A stretch of DNA of 56,533 nt from CAYTNY01 sp964439215. Its GTDB lineage: Bacteria > Oederibacteriota > PGYV01 > CAYTNY01. The DNA lies in contig CAYTNY010000002.1 of the NCBI GenBank assembly GCA_964439215.1, forward strand, positions 1 to 56,533, in the 5' to 3' direction. Of this stretch, positions 41,558 through 49,871 are shown in pieces. The position numbers and the translations under genes were made by a program. Every line of letters begins with the position of its first letter. Position 1 is the stretch's first letter. A model generated the notes under the pieces. It was not told the DNA's origin. It did no database searches and was given only the letters and a program-made list of their open reading frames with translations.

Positions 41558-44516
41558 TTTTTCCCTTTCCGGTTCTTTTATTTTTACCGCTGTTTATCCT
41601 CTGTATGGTTCTCATGATTACCGGCCTTTCATCCAATCTTACATACTTTCCCTTTATTTCCTGATAATTGCTGTGCCCTTTTCCTGTAATCAGTACGATA
41701 CCGCCTTTATCCGCGGTTACTATCCCTTTTTCAACAGCTTTTTTCCGGTCATATTCTATCTCTGCTTTTTCGGGGTGTTTCATTCCCGACAGGATCCCTT
41801 TTATAATTGCACTTGGCTCTTCAAACCTCGGATTATCTGTGGTTAAAATAATTCTATCGGCAAGTTTCTCCGCAATCCTTCCCATAATGGGCCTTTTCCC
41901 TTTATCTCTGTTCCCGGACACTCCCAGAACAAGCGTAATATTATTTTCTTTTATCTGGTTGAGCGTCTGAAGCACTTTTTCCAGACCGTCCGGAGTATGC
42001 GCAAAATCCATAAATACCTTCATATCTCCGGAATATACTTTTTCCATGCGCCCTTTAACCCCTTGGAACTTCATGAGTGCTGTTTTTATTTCTTTAAGGT
42101 CCATAAAGCCTTCTAGCGCACCGGCTGCGGCAAGAATATTGTATATATTATGTTCTCCTATAAGCTGTGTTTTAATCTTTATTTTTCTTTTCCCCGATAA
42201 AATCATAAACTCAGAACCTTGCCCGCAAACCCTGCATTCCGCCGCTTTAATATCGTTTTTCCGGCTCTTTATTCCGTACCTGACAATCTCTATATCAGCA
42301 GACCTTATTTTCGAAAATTTTCCGGCGCTGTTCTTGTCATCCGCATTCAGCACCAGTCTGCCGCCGGGCTCTACGGCTTCAGCGATACTCATCTTTACAT
42401 TTATATACTTCCCTATATCCGCATGATAATCCAGATGCTCCCTTGTAATATTTGTTATCACTGCGGTATCAAATTTCAGATTTTCCACACGCCCCTGGTC
42501 CAGGGCATGGGAAGAAACCTCCATAACCAGATATTTCACCCCTGCCCTCAGAGCCTTTTCAGCTATCCTGCAGATTTGAAGTTTTGAAGGCGTTGTATTT
42601 ACCGCCTTATAATTTTTTCTGCCGTCCGAATAATTTATAGTGCCTATGAATGCCGGATTTTTTTTTGTTTTTTCCTTTATTAAAAAGGCGATCAAAGAGG
42701 AAACTGTTGTCTTCCCGTTTGTCCCCGTCACTCCTATTATTTTTATTTTTTCAAGCACCTCTTTGTAATATATATCAATCATACCGGAAAAAGCTTTTTT
42801 TGTATCACTGACCTGTATGACCGTCATTCCTTTCGGCGCCTTTACTTTTTCCTGCACAACTGCGGCGCAGGCTCCGTTTTCAAAAGCTTCGCGTATATAT
42901 TTATGTCCGTTTGTTTTTATGCCTTTCACACATACAAAAACACTCCCTTTTTTCGCGCCGCCCGAAAACTCCTCTATTGAAGATATTTCCGCCATATCAC
43001 TGCCCTGAATAACTTTATAAGAATTCTCATTCCCCAAAATATCAATAAGCCTGGTCCGTCTGTCCTTTACTGCCTTTTCCGCTTCAAAAATGTCATCAAA
43101 CGGATACCGCTTTCCTTTAATCTCCTGATATGTTTCATGCCCTTTGCCCAGTATCACAACGATGTCTTTTTCTCCGGCGTTTTTAACACCGAGACGTATG
43201 GCTTTCCTCCTGTTTGATTCTATTTTAAACTTTTCTTTTTGTTTTATTCCGGAAACAATATCTTTTATTATATTCTCCGGCTTCTCGTCTCTTGGATTAT
43301 CAGAAGTAACTATTATGCGATCGCTGAAATCCCCGGCAATTTTCCCCATGATCATTCTTTTGCCCTTATCCCTGTTTCCGCCGGCGCCAAAGACCGTTAT
43401 TATTTTACCGCTGCCCAGCGCTCTTAATTTCTGCAGGACTTTTTTCATTGAATCCGGGGTATGCGCAAAATCAACGATCACCCTGCATTTTTCTGTTTCA
43501 ATCGTCTCCATCCGTCCTTTTACAGCCTCGAATTTTTTTACTGCCTTCTGCATATCTTTAATATTAACCTTATCGCACACAACACCTGCAGCCGCCATTA
43601 TATTGCTTATGTTATGCTCCCCTATAAGTCTTGTTTTAAATGGATATTGTTTCCCTTCTGTTTCCAGTATAAATTCAGAACCATTCAGGCCTGACTTATG
43701 TTTCAAAACTCTTATATCCGCCTTTTTTCCAAACGAAAAAGTAATTACCTTCACGCCTTTTTTTTCCGCTTCTTTCATAGCCGGAACAAAAGAACTATCG
43801 TCGCGGTTCAGTACAAGAATCCCGCCGTCTTTTATTTTGGATATTATCTTAAGTTTTGATCTTATATAATTATTCCGCGTTCTGTGATAGTCAATATGAT
43901 CCCTGGTGATATTGGTTATCACTGCCGCGTCAAACTTTATGTTTTCAACTCTTCCCTGTGAAAGCGCATGCGAAGAAACCTCCATTATAATATTTTTTAT
44001 TTTTTTCTCCGCGGATCTTCTTATAATCTTATTTACAACAAGATTTGACGGTGTTGTTGTTGCTGCCGGATATTTTTTATTCCCTATTTTATATCCCACT
44101 GTTCCTATTACTGTATTTTCTCCGTGCGTTTTGCTTTTAATCATTGCGTCCGCAATATAGGAAACTGTTGTTTTCCCGTTTGTTCCCGTTATGCCTATGA
44201 CCGATACTTTTCTCCTGTCATCGGCGTATATTTTCTCAACTGCTTTCAAAAGAGCCTTTTTTGTATTTGCTACCCGTATTATATTTATATTTTTATCCCT
44301 GACTGCTGTCTTTTTTTCAACGATTACCGCCCCGGCTTTTTTCCGGGCCGCTTCAGCGGCAAAAATATGCCCGTCTGTTTTAAACCCGCGTATACAGAAA
44401 AAGGCCGAACCTTTTTTTATCTGCTCTGAAGATTCTTCTATTCCGGACACAAACGCTTCATCGGTTCCCTGTTCAACTTTATATTTTATCCCTTCAAGTA
44501 TATCTTTTATTTTCAC
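41541..44516 (-). CDS. murE: Tandem double MurE (two complete UDP-MurNAc-tripeptide synthetases in one chain)
   Basis: 991 residues, about twice a normal MurE. Residues about 1-488 and 489-975 are each a full ligase. Each half has the N-terminal KKGSxFxCxxGxKTxGH motif, a P-loop (108-117 and 595-604, TGTNGKTT), TTPS, MEVSSHAL, an HxDYH line with the carbamylated-lysine position (Lys221, Lys708), GNRDKGKR and the meso-DAP motif DNPR (406-409 and 894-897). In half 1 the late motif is GKGHETYQE; in half 2 it is GKGHSNYQE, losing the Glu that contacts DAP in E. coli MurE. The start is GTG 44516 with AAGGAGG upstream, in a GTGA overlap with ftsI. No stop or frameshift separates the halves. Confidence 0.95.
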   Translation of the reverse strand: MKIKDILEGIKYKVEQGTDEAFVSGIEESSEQIKKGSAFFCIRGFKTDGHIFAAEAARKKAGAVIVEKKTAVRDKNINIIRVANTKKALLKAVEKIYADDRRKVSVIGITGTNGKTTVSYIADAMIKSKTHGENTVIGTVGYKIGNKKYPAATTTPSNLVVNKIIRRSAEKKIKNIIMEVSSHALSQGRVENIKFDAAVITNITRDHIDYHRTRNNYIRSKLKIISKIKDGGILVLNRDDSSFVPAMKEAEKKGVKVITFSFGKKADIRVLKHKSGLNGSEFILETEGKQYPFKTRLIGEHNISNIMAAAGVVCDKVNIKDMQKAVKKFEAVKGRMETIETEKCRVIVDFAHTPDSMKKVLQKLRALGSGKIITVFGAGGNRDKGKRMIMGKIAGDFSDRIIVTSDNPRDEKPENIIKDIVSGIKQKEKFKIESNRRKAIRLGVKNAGEKDIVVILGKGHETYQEIKGKRYPFDDIFEAEKAVKDRRTRLIDILGNENSYKVIQGSDMAEISSIEEFSGGAKKGSVFVCVKGIKTNGHKYIREAFENGACAAVVQEKVKAPKGMTVIQVSDTKKAFSGMIDIYYKEVLEKIKIIGVTGTNGKTTVSSLIAFLIKEKTKKNPAFIGTINYSDGRKNYKAVNTTPSKLQICRIAEKALRAGVKYLVMEVSSHALDQGRVENLKFDTAVITNITREHLDYHADIGKYINVKMSIAEAVEPGGRLVLNADDKNSAGKFSKIRSADIEIVRYGIKSRKNDIKAAECRVCGQGSEFMILSGKRKIKIKTQLIGEHNIYNILAAAGALEGFMDLKEIKTALMKFQGVKGRMEKVYSGDMKVFMDFAHTPDGLEKVLQTLNQIKENNITLVLGVSGNRDKGKRPIMGRIAEKLADRIILTTDNPRFEEPSAIIKGILSGMKHPEKAEIEYDRKKAVEKGIVTADKGGIVLITGKGHSNYQEIKGKYVRLDERPVIMRTIQRINSGKNKRTGKGKSGAYC

Positions 44517-46624
44517 AGGTCCTCCTTCAGCCCAAAACTTACGCTGCATTCGCTTCCTTTTGCGACGGCAACACCCGGTCCGGGTTTCTGCCGCACGGCA
44601 AAGCCGCTGCCCTGCACTTTCACTTTCAATCCCATTTCTTCCATGATCCGGAGTGTCTTTCTTATACTCATGCCTTTTAAATCAGGCATATAAACCCTTA
44701 ATCTGTTTTCATCCAGTTTATCGCCCAGATAAAGATTTATTCTTTCCCCCGGCTCCAATTTAACACCGGGTTCCGGACTCTGTCTTATGACAAAATGCCC
44801 GTATCCATACCGTGAAAAACTTACTTTTTTTTCATTCAGATGATCCCGTACTTCTATATATCTTTTCATTCTCATTTCAGGCACTTGAAAACTGACATAT
44901 GGTTTTTCCTCCGGCGTATCTGCCGATTCAATTTTTCTGCCTGATGTTATTTTCATATATGATATTATATTCTCGCTTATTTTCTTAAAAACAGGGGCAG
45001 CGGCATCGCCGCCGTAATAAACAGGTTTCGGCTCGTCAAGAACCACAAGCGCAAGAACCTTCGCTTTTTCCGCGGGCAGAAACCCCGCAAACGAAGCAAC
45101 ATAGGAGCCTTTCATATATCCCCTCCCGTTTTTTCTGTGCTTTTGAGCGGTTCCTGTTTTCCCCGCGACATTATATCCCGTTATGGCCGCCTTCCTGCCC
45201 GTGCCGTCCTCTTTAACCGCTTCCGAAAGCATATATATAAGACGTTCGTTTATATCTCCGGGAATCAGCCTTTTGCTTCTTCTGTTCCTGCTTTTAAATA
45301 TAACTTTATTATTTCTTTCAATTCTATCTACAATATGCGGATTAATATCATATCCGCCGTTCGCGATTACAGCATAAGCCTTCGCGAGCTGAACGGCTGT
45401 TACCGCAACTTCCTGTCCATACGGAATAGATGTAAGCGTCGTATTGTCCCAATCTCTGTAATGCCTTAAAATCCCCCGGGCCTCTCCGGGTATTTCTATG
45501 CCTGTTTTTTTTCCAAATCCAAATCCGGCATATTCTTTATACAAATTGGACTGCTTCAATCTTAATGCAATATTTACCATGCCTATATTTGAGGAATACT
45601 TTATTACCTCCGGAAGCGTAAGCCATTCGTATTCTTCGTGGTCATTTACATTTCGGTCAAAAAACATCTGCCTGCCGGAGCCGCAATGTACCTTATAATC
45701 CTTTACGTCCTTAAATTCCCTCAGAAACGCCGACATAGTAAATATTTTAAAAGTGGAACCCGGTTCAAATATATCCACTACAGCCGTATTTCTTCTTGCG
45801 GCATTGGAATAATCGCCGAAATTATTCAGATCAAAAGCAGGGTAATTCGCCAGCGCAAGTATGGCCCCTGTATCCGGTTCCATAATTATAACACTCCCTT
45901 TTTCGGCGTTATATTTTTCCGCTATTTTATTTAATTCTTTCTCCGCAAAACGCTGGATAGTTGCATCGAGAGTAAGATAAACATCCGCGCCTTTTTCCGC
46001 TTTCTTTATATTTACAGGTTTAAGATTTATCGCCCTTCTTCTTGCATCCCTTCTGATAACCGTTCTGCCTGTTTTTCCGCGCAGATATTTTTCCATTTCT
46101 CGTTCTATCCCTTCAAGACCTTTATTATCCATGCCCGCAAATCCTATTACATGCGCAGCCGTATCTCCCAGCGGATAGAATCTTTTTTCTTCACTTTGAG
46201 AAAAAATACCCTTTATTCCCGCATTCAGAATCTCATCCGCGGTTTCAGGATTTACTTTTCTCTTGATATAAGAAAAACTTCTGTATCCGGATATCTTCCT
46301 GTATGCCGCTCCATAAGATATACCCAGTTTATGAGCAAGCAGATTTGCCGCCTTTTTTTTATTTTTTATAAGCATTGGCGCGGCGCATATGGATTCTGTT
46401 CTTACGCTCATTGCCAGTGTTCTTCCGTTTCGGTCAAATATATTCCCTCTTCCATACTGCTTCTTTTCAGTTGAAAGATGCATTGCGCGGGCTTTCCTTT
46501 TAAAAAAGTCATGTTTTATGACCTGCAGCCAGATAAGCCTTGCCGCAACCAGAGCCATAATGATCACAAAAAAACCGAATACAAACTCTATTCTTCTGTT
46601 GCAGCTTTTCTGCGTATCTTTCAT
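44513..46624 (-). CDS. ftsI: Class B penicillin-binding protein with PASTA domains (FtsI)
   Basis: 703 residues. One N-terminal membrane helix (about 13-32), a PBP dimer domain with RGNIFDRNGRTLA, then the transpeptidase: EPGSTFK with Ser290, SSN at 344-346 and KTGTAQ at 489-494. Two PASTA domains end the chain (about 570-640 and 645-703), as in SpoVD or Gram-positive PBP2x rather than E. coli FtsI. It cross-links septal wall with FtsW. Upstream ftsL is 27 bases away. Confidence 0.96.
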   Translation of the reverse strand: MKDTQKSCNRRIEFVFGFFVIIMALVAARLIWLQVIKHDFFKRKARAMHLSTEKKQYGRGNIFDRNGRTLAMSVRTESICAAPMLIKNKKKAANLLAHKLGISYGAAYRKISGYRSFSYIKRKVNPETADEILNAGIKGIFSQSEEKRFYPLGDTAAHVIGFAGMDNKGLEGIEREMEKYLRGKTGRTVIRRDARRRAINLKPVNIKKAEKGADVYLTLDATIQRFAEKELNKIAEKYNAEKGSVIIMEPDTGAILALANYPAFDLNNFGDYSNAARRNTAVVDIFEPGSTFKIFTMSAFLREFKDVKDYKVHCGSGRQMFFDRNVNDHEEYEWLTLPEVIKYSSNIGMVNIALRLKQSNLYKEYAGFGFGKKTGIEIPGEARGILRHYRDWDNTTLTSIPYGQEVAVTAVQLAKAYAVIANGGYDINPHIVDRIERNNKVIFKSRNRRSKRLIPGDINERLIYMLSEAVKEDGTGRKAAITGYNVAGKTGTAQKHRKNGRGYMKGSYVASFAGFLPAEKAKVLALVVLDEPKPVYYGGDAAAPVFKKISENIISYMKITSGRKIESADTPEEKPYVSFQVPEMRMKRYIEVRDHLNEKKVSFSRYGYGHFVIRQSPEPGVKLEPGERINLYLGDKLDENRLRVYMPDLKGMSIRKTLRIMEEMGLKVKVQGSGFAVRQKPGPGVAVAKGSECSVSFGLKEDL

Positions 46625-46651
46625 TTTTCGCCCTTTTCAGGCTTCAAGCCT

Positions 46652-47023
46652 CTATCCCCGGCTTATGAAGCCCTTGATTTTTTCCAGCAAACTTTTTTCT
46701 TTTTGTATTACATAAATATCGCCCGTTCCTGCTCTTTTAAATCCGTATCTTTCTATAGCCACTTTTTCCATGGCTTCTCCTGATATAAGAGTTTCCATCC
46801 GCCAGTTTAAACGGCGGTTTTCAGCCAAAAGCTCTTCCTTTTTTCCAATAAGTTCATTTATGTCATAATTCATTTTTACACTTTTTATCTGCAGCCATAC
46901 ATAAAAAAATACAGGTATAAACAACAGAATCACCAGCCAGAGCACTGTATTCCCCTGCCTGCGCGAACTATATGTATGTTTTGAAGCCGTGCCTCTGAAA
47001 AACTTTTTTGAAAACTCAGCCAT
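46652..47023 (-). CDS. ftsL: FtsL-like septum protein
   Basis: 123 residues. A basic cytoplasmic tail is followed by one membrane helix (about residues 25-43), then a coiled-coil region (NELIGKKEELLAENRRLNWRMETL) and EKVAIERYGFKRAGTGDIYVI, the usual FtsL/DivIC end. It bridges FtsQ to FtsW and FtsI. ATG 47023 is preferred, with AAGGA nine bases upstream; the longer frame reaches back into rsmH without a ribosome site. Sequence conservation in this family is low, so position (rsmH-ftsL-ftsI) carries weight. Confidence 0.88.
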   Translation of the reverse strand: MAEFSKKFFRGTASKHTYSSRRQGNTVLWLVILLFIPVFFYVWLQIKSVKMNYDINELIGKKEELLAENRRLNWRMETLISGEAMEKVAIERYGFKRAGTGDIYVIQKEKSLLEKIKGFISRG

Positions 47024-47036
47024 TTCTCCGGATCCT

Positions 47037-47918
47037 TTATGTTTTTTCGGCCGCGCGGAGTTTTGCGCTTCTGGACCTTGGATTAACCCGTTTTTCATCA
47101 TCAGCCGGGCGCACCGGCTTCTTTGTCAATACCAGAAGTTCTCCGCCGTTTTTATTCATATTTTTTTTAAAAAAATTCTTCACAATTCTGTCTTCCAGGG
47201 AATGGAACGATATAACGCATATCCTCGCGCCTTTCCCCAGATACGGCAAAACAGCAGCAAGGCTGTTTTCAATCTCATTAAGTTCATCATTAACTTCAAT
47301 CCTTATCCCCTGAAAAACTTTTGTCGCCGGGTGTATCTTTTCCATGCCTTTTTTTGCGTCTGCAATTATTTCCGCAAGTTCTCCCGTTGTTTTAACGGGC
47401 CTGCGCCTCATTATCGCGGATACAATTCTTTCATACTGCCATTCTTCTCCGTAATCACGCAGCACCCTTTCAAGATCCGCTCTATTATATGAGTTCACAA
47501 CATCATACGCCGTGAGCCCGGATTTCCTGTTCATTCTCATATCAAGCGGTGCGTCAGCGGAAAACGAAAATCCTCTTTTTGCACTGTCAAAATGCAGGCT
47601 GGATACTCCAAGATCATATATTATTCCGTTTATCTGCTCTATCCCTCTTTTGCTTAAAACTCCGGCAATTTCCGAGAACTCCGAATGAATTACTTCGGCG
47701 TTTGTATGTTTTTTAAGCCTTTCCCGGGTTATTTCAAGAGCCTGTTCGTCCCTGTCCATACTTAGCAAAACGGCTTCGTCCGACATATTTTCCAGTATTT
47801 TCTCACTATGTCCTCCGAAGCCCGCTGTTGCATCTACCCAGACGCCTTTTTTTTCTTTTACAACATCCAGATATTGTATTGTTTCTCCGAGCAATACACT
47901 TTTATGCTCTATTGTCAT
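47037..47918 (-). CDS. rsmH: 16S rRNA m4C1402 methyltransferase
   Basis: 293 residues, RsmH (MraW), which N4-methylates C1402 in 16S rRNA with SAM. HKSVLLGETIQYLDV starts the family, DATAGFGGHSEKIL is the SAM loop, GIIYDLGVSSLHFD and FSADAPLDMRMNR follow, and ICVISFHSLEDRIVK is near the end with the NPRSRSAKLRAAE tail. ATG 47918 overlaps the STAS gene stop (ATGA). Confidence 0.97.
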   Translation of the reverse strand: MTIEHKSVLLGETIQYLDVVKEKKGVWVDATAGFGGHSEKILENMSDEAVLLSMDRDEQALEITRERLKKHTNAEVIHSEFSEIAGVLSKRGIEQINGIIYDLGVSSLHFDSAKRGFSFSADAPLDMRMNRKSGLTAYDVVNSYNRADLERVLRDYGEEWQYERIVSAIMRRRPVKTTGELAEIIADAKKGMEKIHPATKVFQGIRIEVNDELNEIENSLAAVLPYLGKGARICVISFHSLEDRIVKNFFKKNMNKNGGELLVLTKKPVRPADDEKRVNPRSRSAKLRAAEKT

Positions 47919-48256
47919 ATAAGGCTTGAAAAAGCCATTATTGCCTCTTCTTCGTTGTTGTAGAATTCAAATTCACCCCAGTAACCCGCATATATAAACA
48001 GGTTTCTGACGTATTCGCTGCTTCCGATTATTTTTATGTCGCCTCCGAGGTTTCTGGCTCTTTCTTTCCTTTCATTAAGATATTCAATTCCGCTTACATT
48101 CAGATGGGTGACCCCGGAAAAATCCAGGACAAAGAAAAACTGTTCCTGTTCTATACATGAACTGATTATGCCTTTCAGCGCCAGTATATCTTCTATGTCA
48201 ATTTCCCCTTTTAGTATAAGAAGCACCGCTTTTTTACTTGAAGTCTTTACGCTCAT
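47915..48256 (-). CDS. STAS-domain protein (anti-sigma factor antagonist-like)
   Basis: 113 residues forming one STAS domain: LLILKGEIDIEDILALK, then FFFVLDFSGVTHLNVSGIEYL and GGDIKIIGSSEYVRNLF. In SpoIIAA-like antagonists the serine phosphorylated by an anti-sigma kinase is in DSSG; here the equivalent line is NVSG with Ser55, so the preceding Asp-Ser are replaced but the serine remains. It is placed between mraZ and rsmH, overlapping rsmH by ATGA, where STAS genes are not normally found. A role in a partner switch for envelope stress or division is inference. No kinase or phosphatase partner is in the window. Confidence 0.87.
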   Translation of the reverse strand: MSVKTSSKKAVLLILKGEIDIEDILALKGIISSCIEQEQFFFVLDFSGVTHLNVSGIEYLNERKERARNLGGDIKIIGSSEYVRNLFIYAGYWGEFEFYNNEEEAIMAFSSLI

Positions 48257-48268
48257 TTAAATCTCCTT

Positions 48269-48694
48269 TCATTCTTTGTAGTATTTTTCATATTCATTCT
48301 CGTCCCATATATAAAATCTGTTTCCGCCGCCTACAAATACCGCTTTCTTTGATATGCCGGCATACTCTCTGAGTTTTGCCGGAACAAGGATCCTTCCGCT
48401 TTTATCTATTTTCTGATCCGAAGCATCCGATAATTTAATGTTTACATACTTTAAATCCTCAGAAGAATCATCAAGCTTGAGATTCTTTGAATATTCCTCC
48501 ATCATCCTTGCCCATTCTTCCGCGGGTATAGCCTCTATACATTTTTCTTTTGACTTTACAAGCACAATAACATTTCTGTATTCGGGATCAGACGCAGTCT
48601 GTTCAATATTTTTCTTATACTTAGAAGGTATTGACACCCTGCCTTTTTCATCCAGACTGTGCTCAAAAGTACCTAAAAAACCAAGTTTTAACAA
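48269..48694 (-). CDS. mraZ: Division/cell wall cluster regulator MraZ
   Basis: 141 residues with two AbrB-like SpoVT domains, each with the DxxGR motif: GFLGTFEHSLDEKGRVSIP (about 5-23) and ASDQKIDKSGRILVPAKLRE (about 91-110). MraZ binds its own promoter and represses or tunes the dcw operon. The start must be TTG 48694, because a TGA stop lies two codons before it in frame; AAGGAG is ten bases upstream. It heads the operon and is followed 12 bases later by the STAS gene. Confidence 0.96.
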   Translation of the reverse strand: MLKLGFLGTFEHSLDEKGRVSIPSKYKKNIEQTASDPEYRNVIVLVKSKEKCIEAIPAEEWARMMEEYSKNLKLDDSSEDLKYVNIKLSDASDQKIDKSGRILVPAKLREYAGISKKAVFVGGGNRFYIWDENEYEKYYKE

Positions 48695-48710
48695 ATTTCA
48701 ACAACTCCTT

Positions 48711-48730
48711 TCCCACTTCGTCCCACTTTC
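48711..48730 (-). promoter_or_regulatory. Tandem MraZ-binding repeats
   Basis: On the minus strand AGTGGGA occurs twice with an exact 10-base period (TCCCACTT on plus at 48711 and 48721). TGGG repeats spaced by one helical turn upstream of mraZ are the known MraZ operator. The site covers the likely transcription start. Confidence 0.75.
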
Positions 48731-48736
48731 TGCCTT

Positions 48737-48764
48737 ATTATACCTCAGCCATGCCTTTTGTCAA
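48737..48764 (-). promoter_or_regulatory. Consensus promoter of the dcw operon
   Basis: Perfect TTGACA (48759-48764) and perfect TATAAT (48737-48742) are separated by 16 bases on the minus strand, about 43 bases before the mraZ start. Confidence 0.85.
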
Positions 48765-49124
48765 TAACATTTTAAAGTTTTTTTACCTTTTTTCATAGTT
48801 TTTTTCCTTTAAAAATAAGGCGTTTTTCAGGTTTTCCCCATTTTTTCAACTTCATAAAATAAAACTTTATCATTTATTAAAATAATACTCCGTAATAATA
48901 AAAATGGGTTTGTGGTTTGTGGTTTGTGGTTTGTGGAAACATTGAGTTTTGAGTTTGGAGTTTTGAGAAGATCCAAACATCCAAACTTCCGATATGGGTT
49001 TTGAGTTTTGGGAAGAACGGTTCAAAGTTCAAAAAAAAAATACAATTCAAAAACGAAAAAAATAAAAATTCAAACAGTACTTTTTGGTTTTTTTCACTTT
49101 GAACTTTGAACTTTGAACTTTGAA
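48765..49124. other. Intergenic, low-complexity region upstream of mraZ
   Basis: T- and A-tracts and microsatellites only: GGTTTGT four times, TTTTGAG-like heptads near 48941-48967, and TTTGAAC four times at the right end. No gene, RNA or clear terminator hairpin was found. Confidence 0.7.
48907..48936. repeat. GGTTTGT heptamer, four tandem copies
   Basis: Four exact copies of GGTTTGT plus a trailing GG. Confidence 0.95.
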
Positions 49125-49125
49125 C
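49098..49125. repeat. TTTGAAC heptamer, four tandem copies
   Basis: Four exact copies ending on the stop codon (TAG) of the RNA methyltransferase gene. Related units lie at 13831-13856. Confidence 0.95.
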
Positions 49126-49856
49126 TAAATCACTTCCCTCCCCGCCAATTCATGAAATATTATTGCAGCGGCGGCAGCTACGTTCAGTGACTCAACTTTA
49201 CCCGGATATGATATCTTTATTTTTGCATCCGCATTTTTTCTCAAGAACGCGCTTACTCCTTTTGATTCATTCCCCAAAACCACTGCTAATTTATCTTTCT
49301 TTGGTTTATATTTTTTTATATCCGTGCCTTCTTTAACATCCGTTATTACTATTTCAAAACGCTCCGCTATAAGTTTTATCTCTGTTTCTGAGCCTTCCGC
49401 CCAGTTCGTGCGGAATATATTTCCCGCAGATGCTCTTATGGCTCTTTCATTCAGGAGATTCACACTGTTTATGCATATAAAATTATTTATTCCATAAGCT
49501 GCCGCGCTTCTTACTATAGCCCCCGCGTTTAAAGGATCCCGCACTCCGTCCAGTATTACCAGCCTCTCTTCTTCAAACATATCTTCAATGCTGTATTTCG
49601 GGGCCTGAAAGACAGCAATAAAACCGCTGTTTGATTTCACCGCAGCAAACCTGTCAATAAAACTGCGTCTGGTTTTTTCCTTTTCGATTTCTGCACAAAC
49701 AACAGGTATTTCTTTTTCATCCGAATATATAAAATGTTTTAATTTCATTCCCGCATCCGATGCTTCTTCAAAGACTTTTTCCGTATCAACAACAAACAAT
49801 CTGTTCTCTTTCATACCTTTCACGTCTTTCAGCAGTTCAAGTGTTGCTTTTTTCAT
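49125..49856 (-). CDS. SpoU/TrmH-family RNA 2'-O-methyltransferase
   Basis: 243 residues. An N-terminal substrate-binding domain (L30e-like) contains RRSFIDRFAAVKSNSGFIAVF. The SPOUT knot domain has DGVRDPLNAGAIVRSA, then VVLGNESKGVS and VESLNVAAAAAI, the three SpoU motifs. It is likely a 23S rRNA 2'-O-methyltransferase of the RlmB/TsnR kind; the exact target is unknown. It begins 15 bases after the glycosidase gene, and its stop lies in the heptamer array. Confidence 0.92.
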   Translation of the reverse strand: MKKATLELLKDVKGMKENRLFVVDTEKVFEEASDAGMKLKHFIYSDEKEIPVVCAEIEKEKTRRSFIDRFAAVKSNSGFIAVFQAPKYSIEDMFEEERLVILDGVRDPLNAGAIVRSAAAYGINNFICINSVNLLNERAIRASAGNIFRTNWAEGSETEIKLIAERFEIVITDVKEGTDIKKYKPKKDKLAVVLGNESKGVSAFLRKNADAKIKISYPGKVESLNVAAAAAIIFHELAGREVI

Positions 49857-49871
49857 TGCCGCACCCCCGCT

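Noticed and set aside
44517..44549. Longer start for the double MurE
   Set aside because: GTG 44516 has AAGGAGG at good spacing and a GTGA overlap with ftsI.
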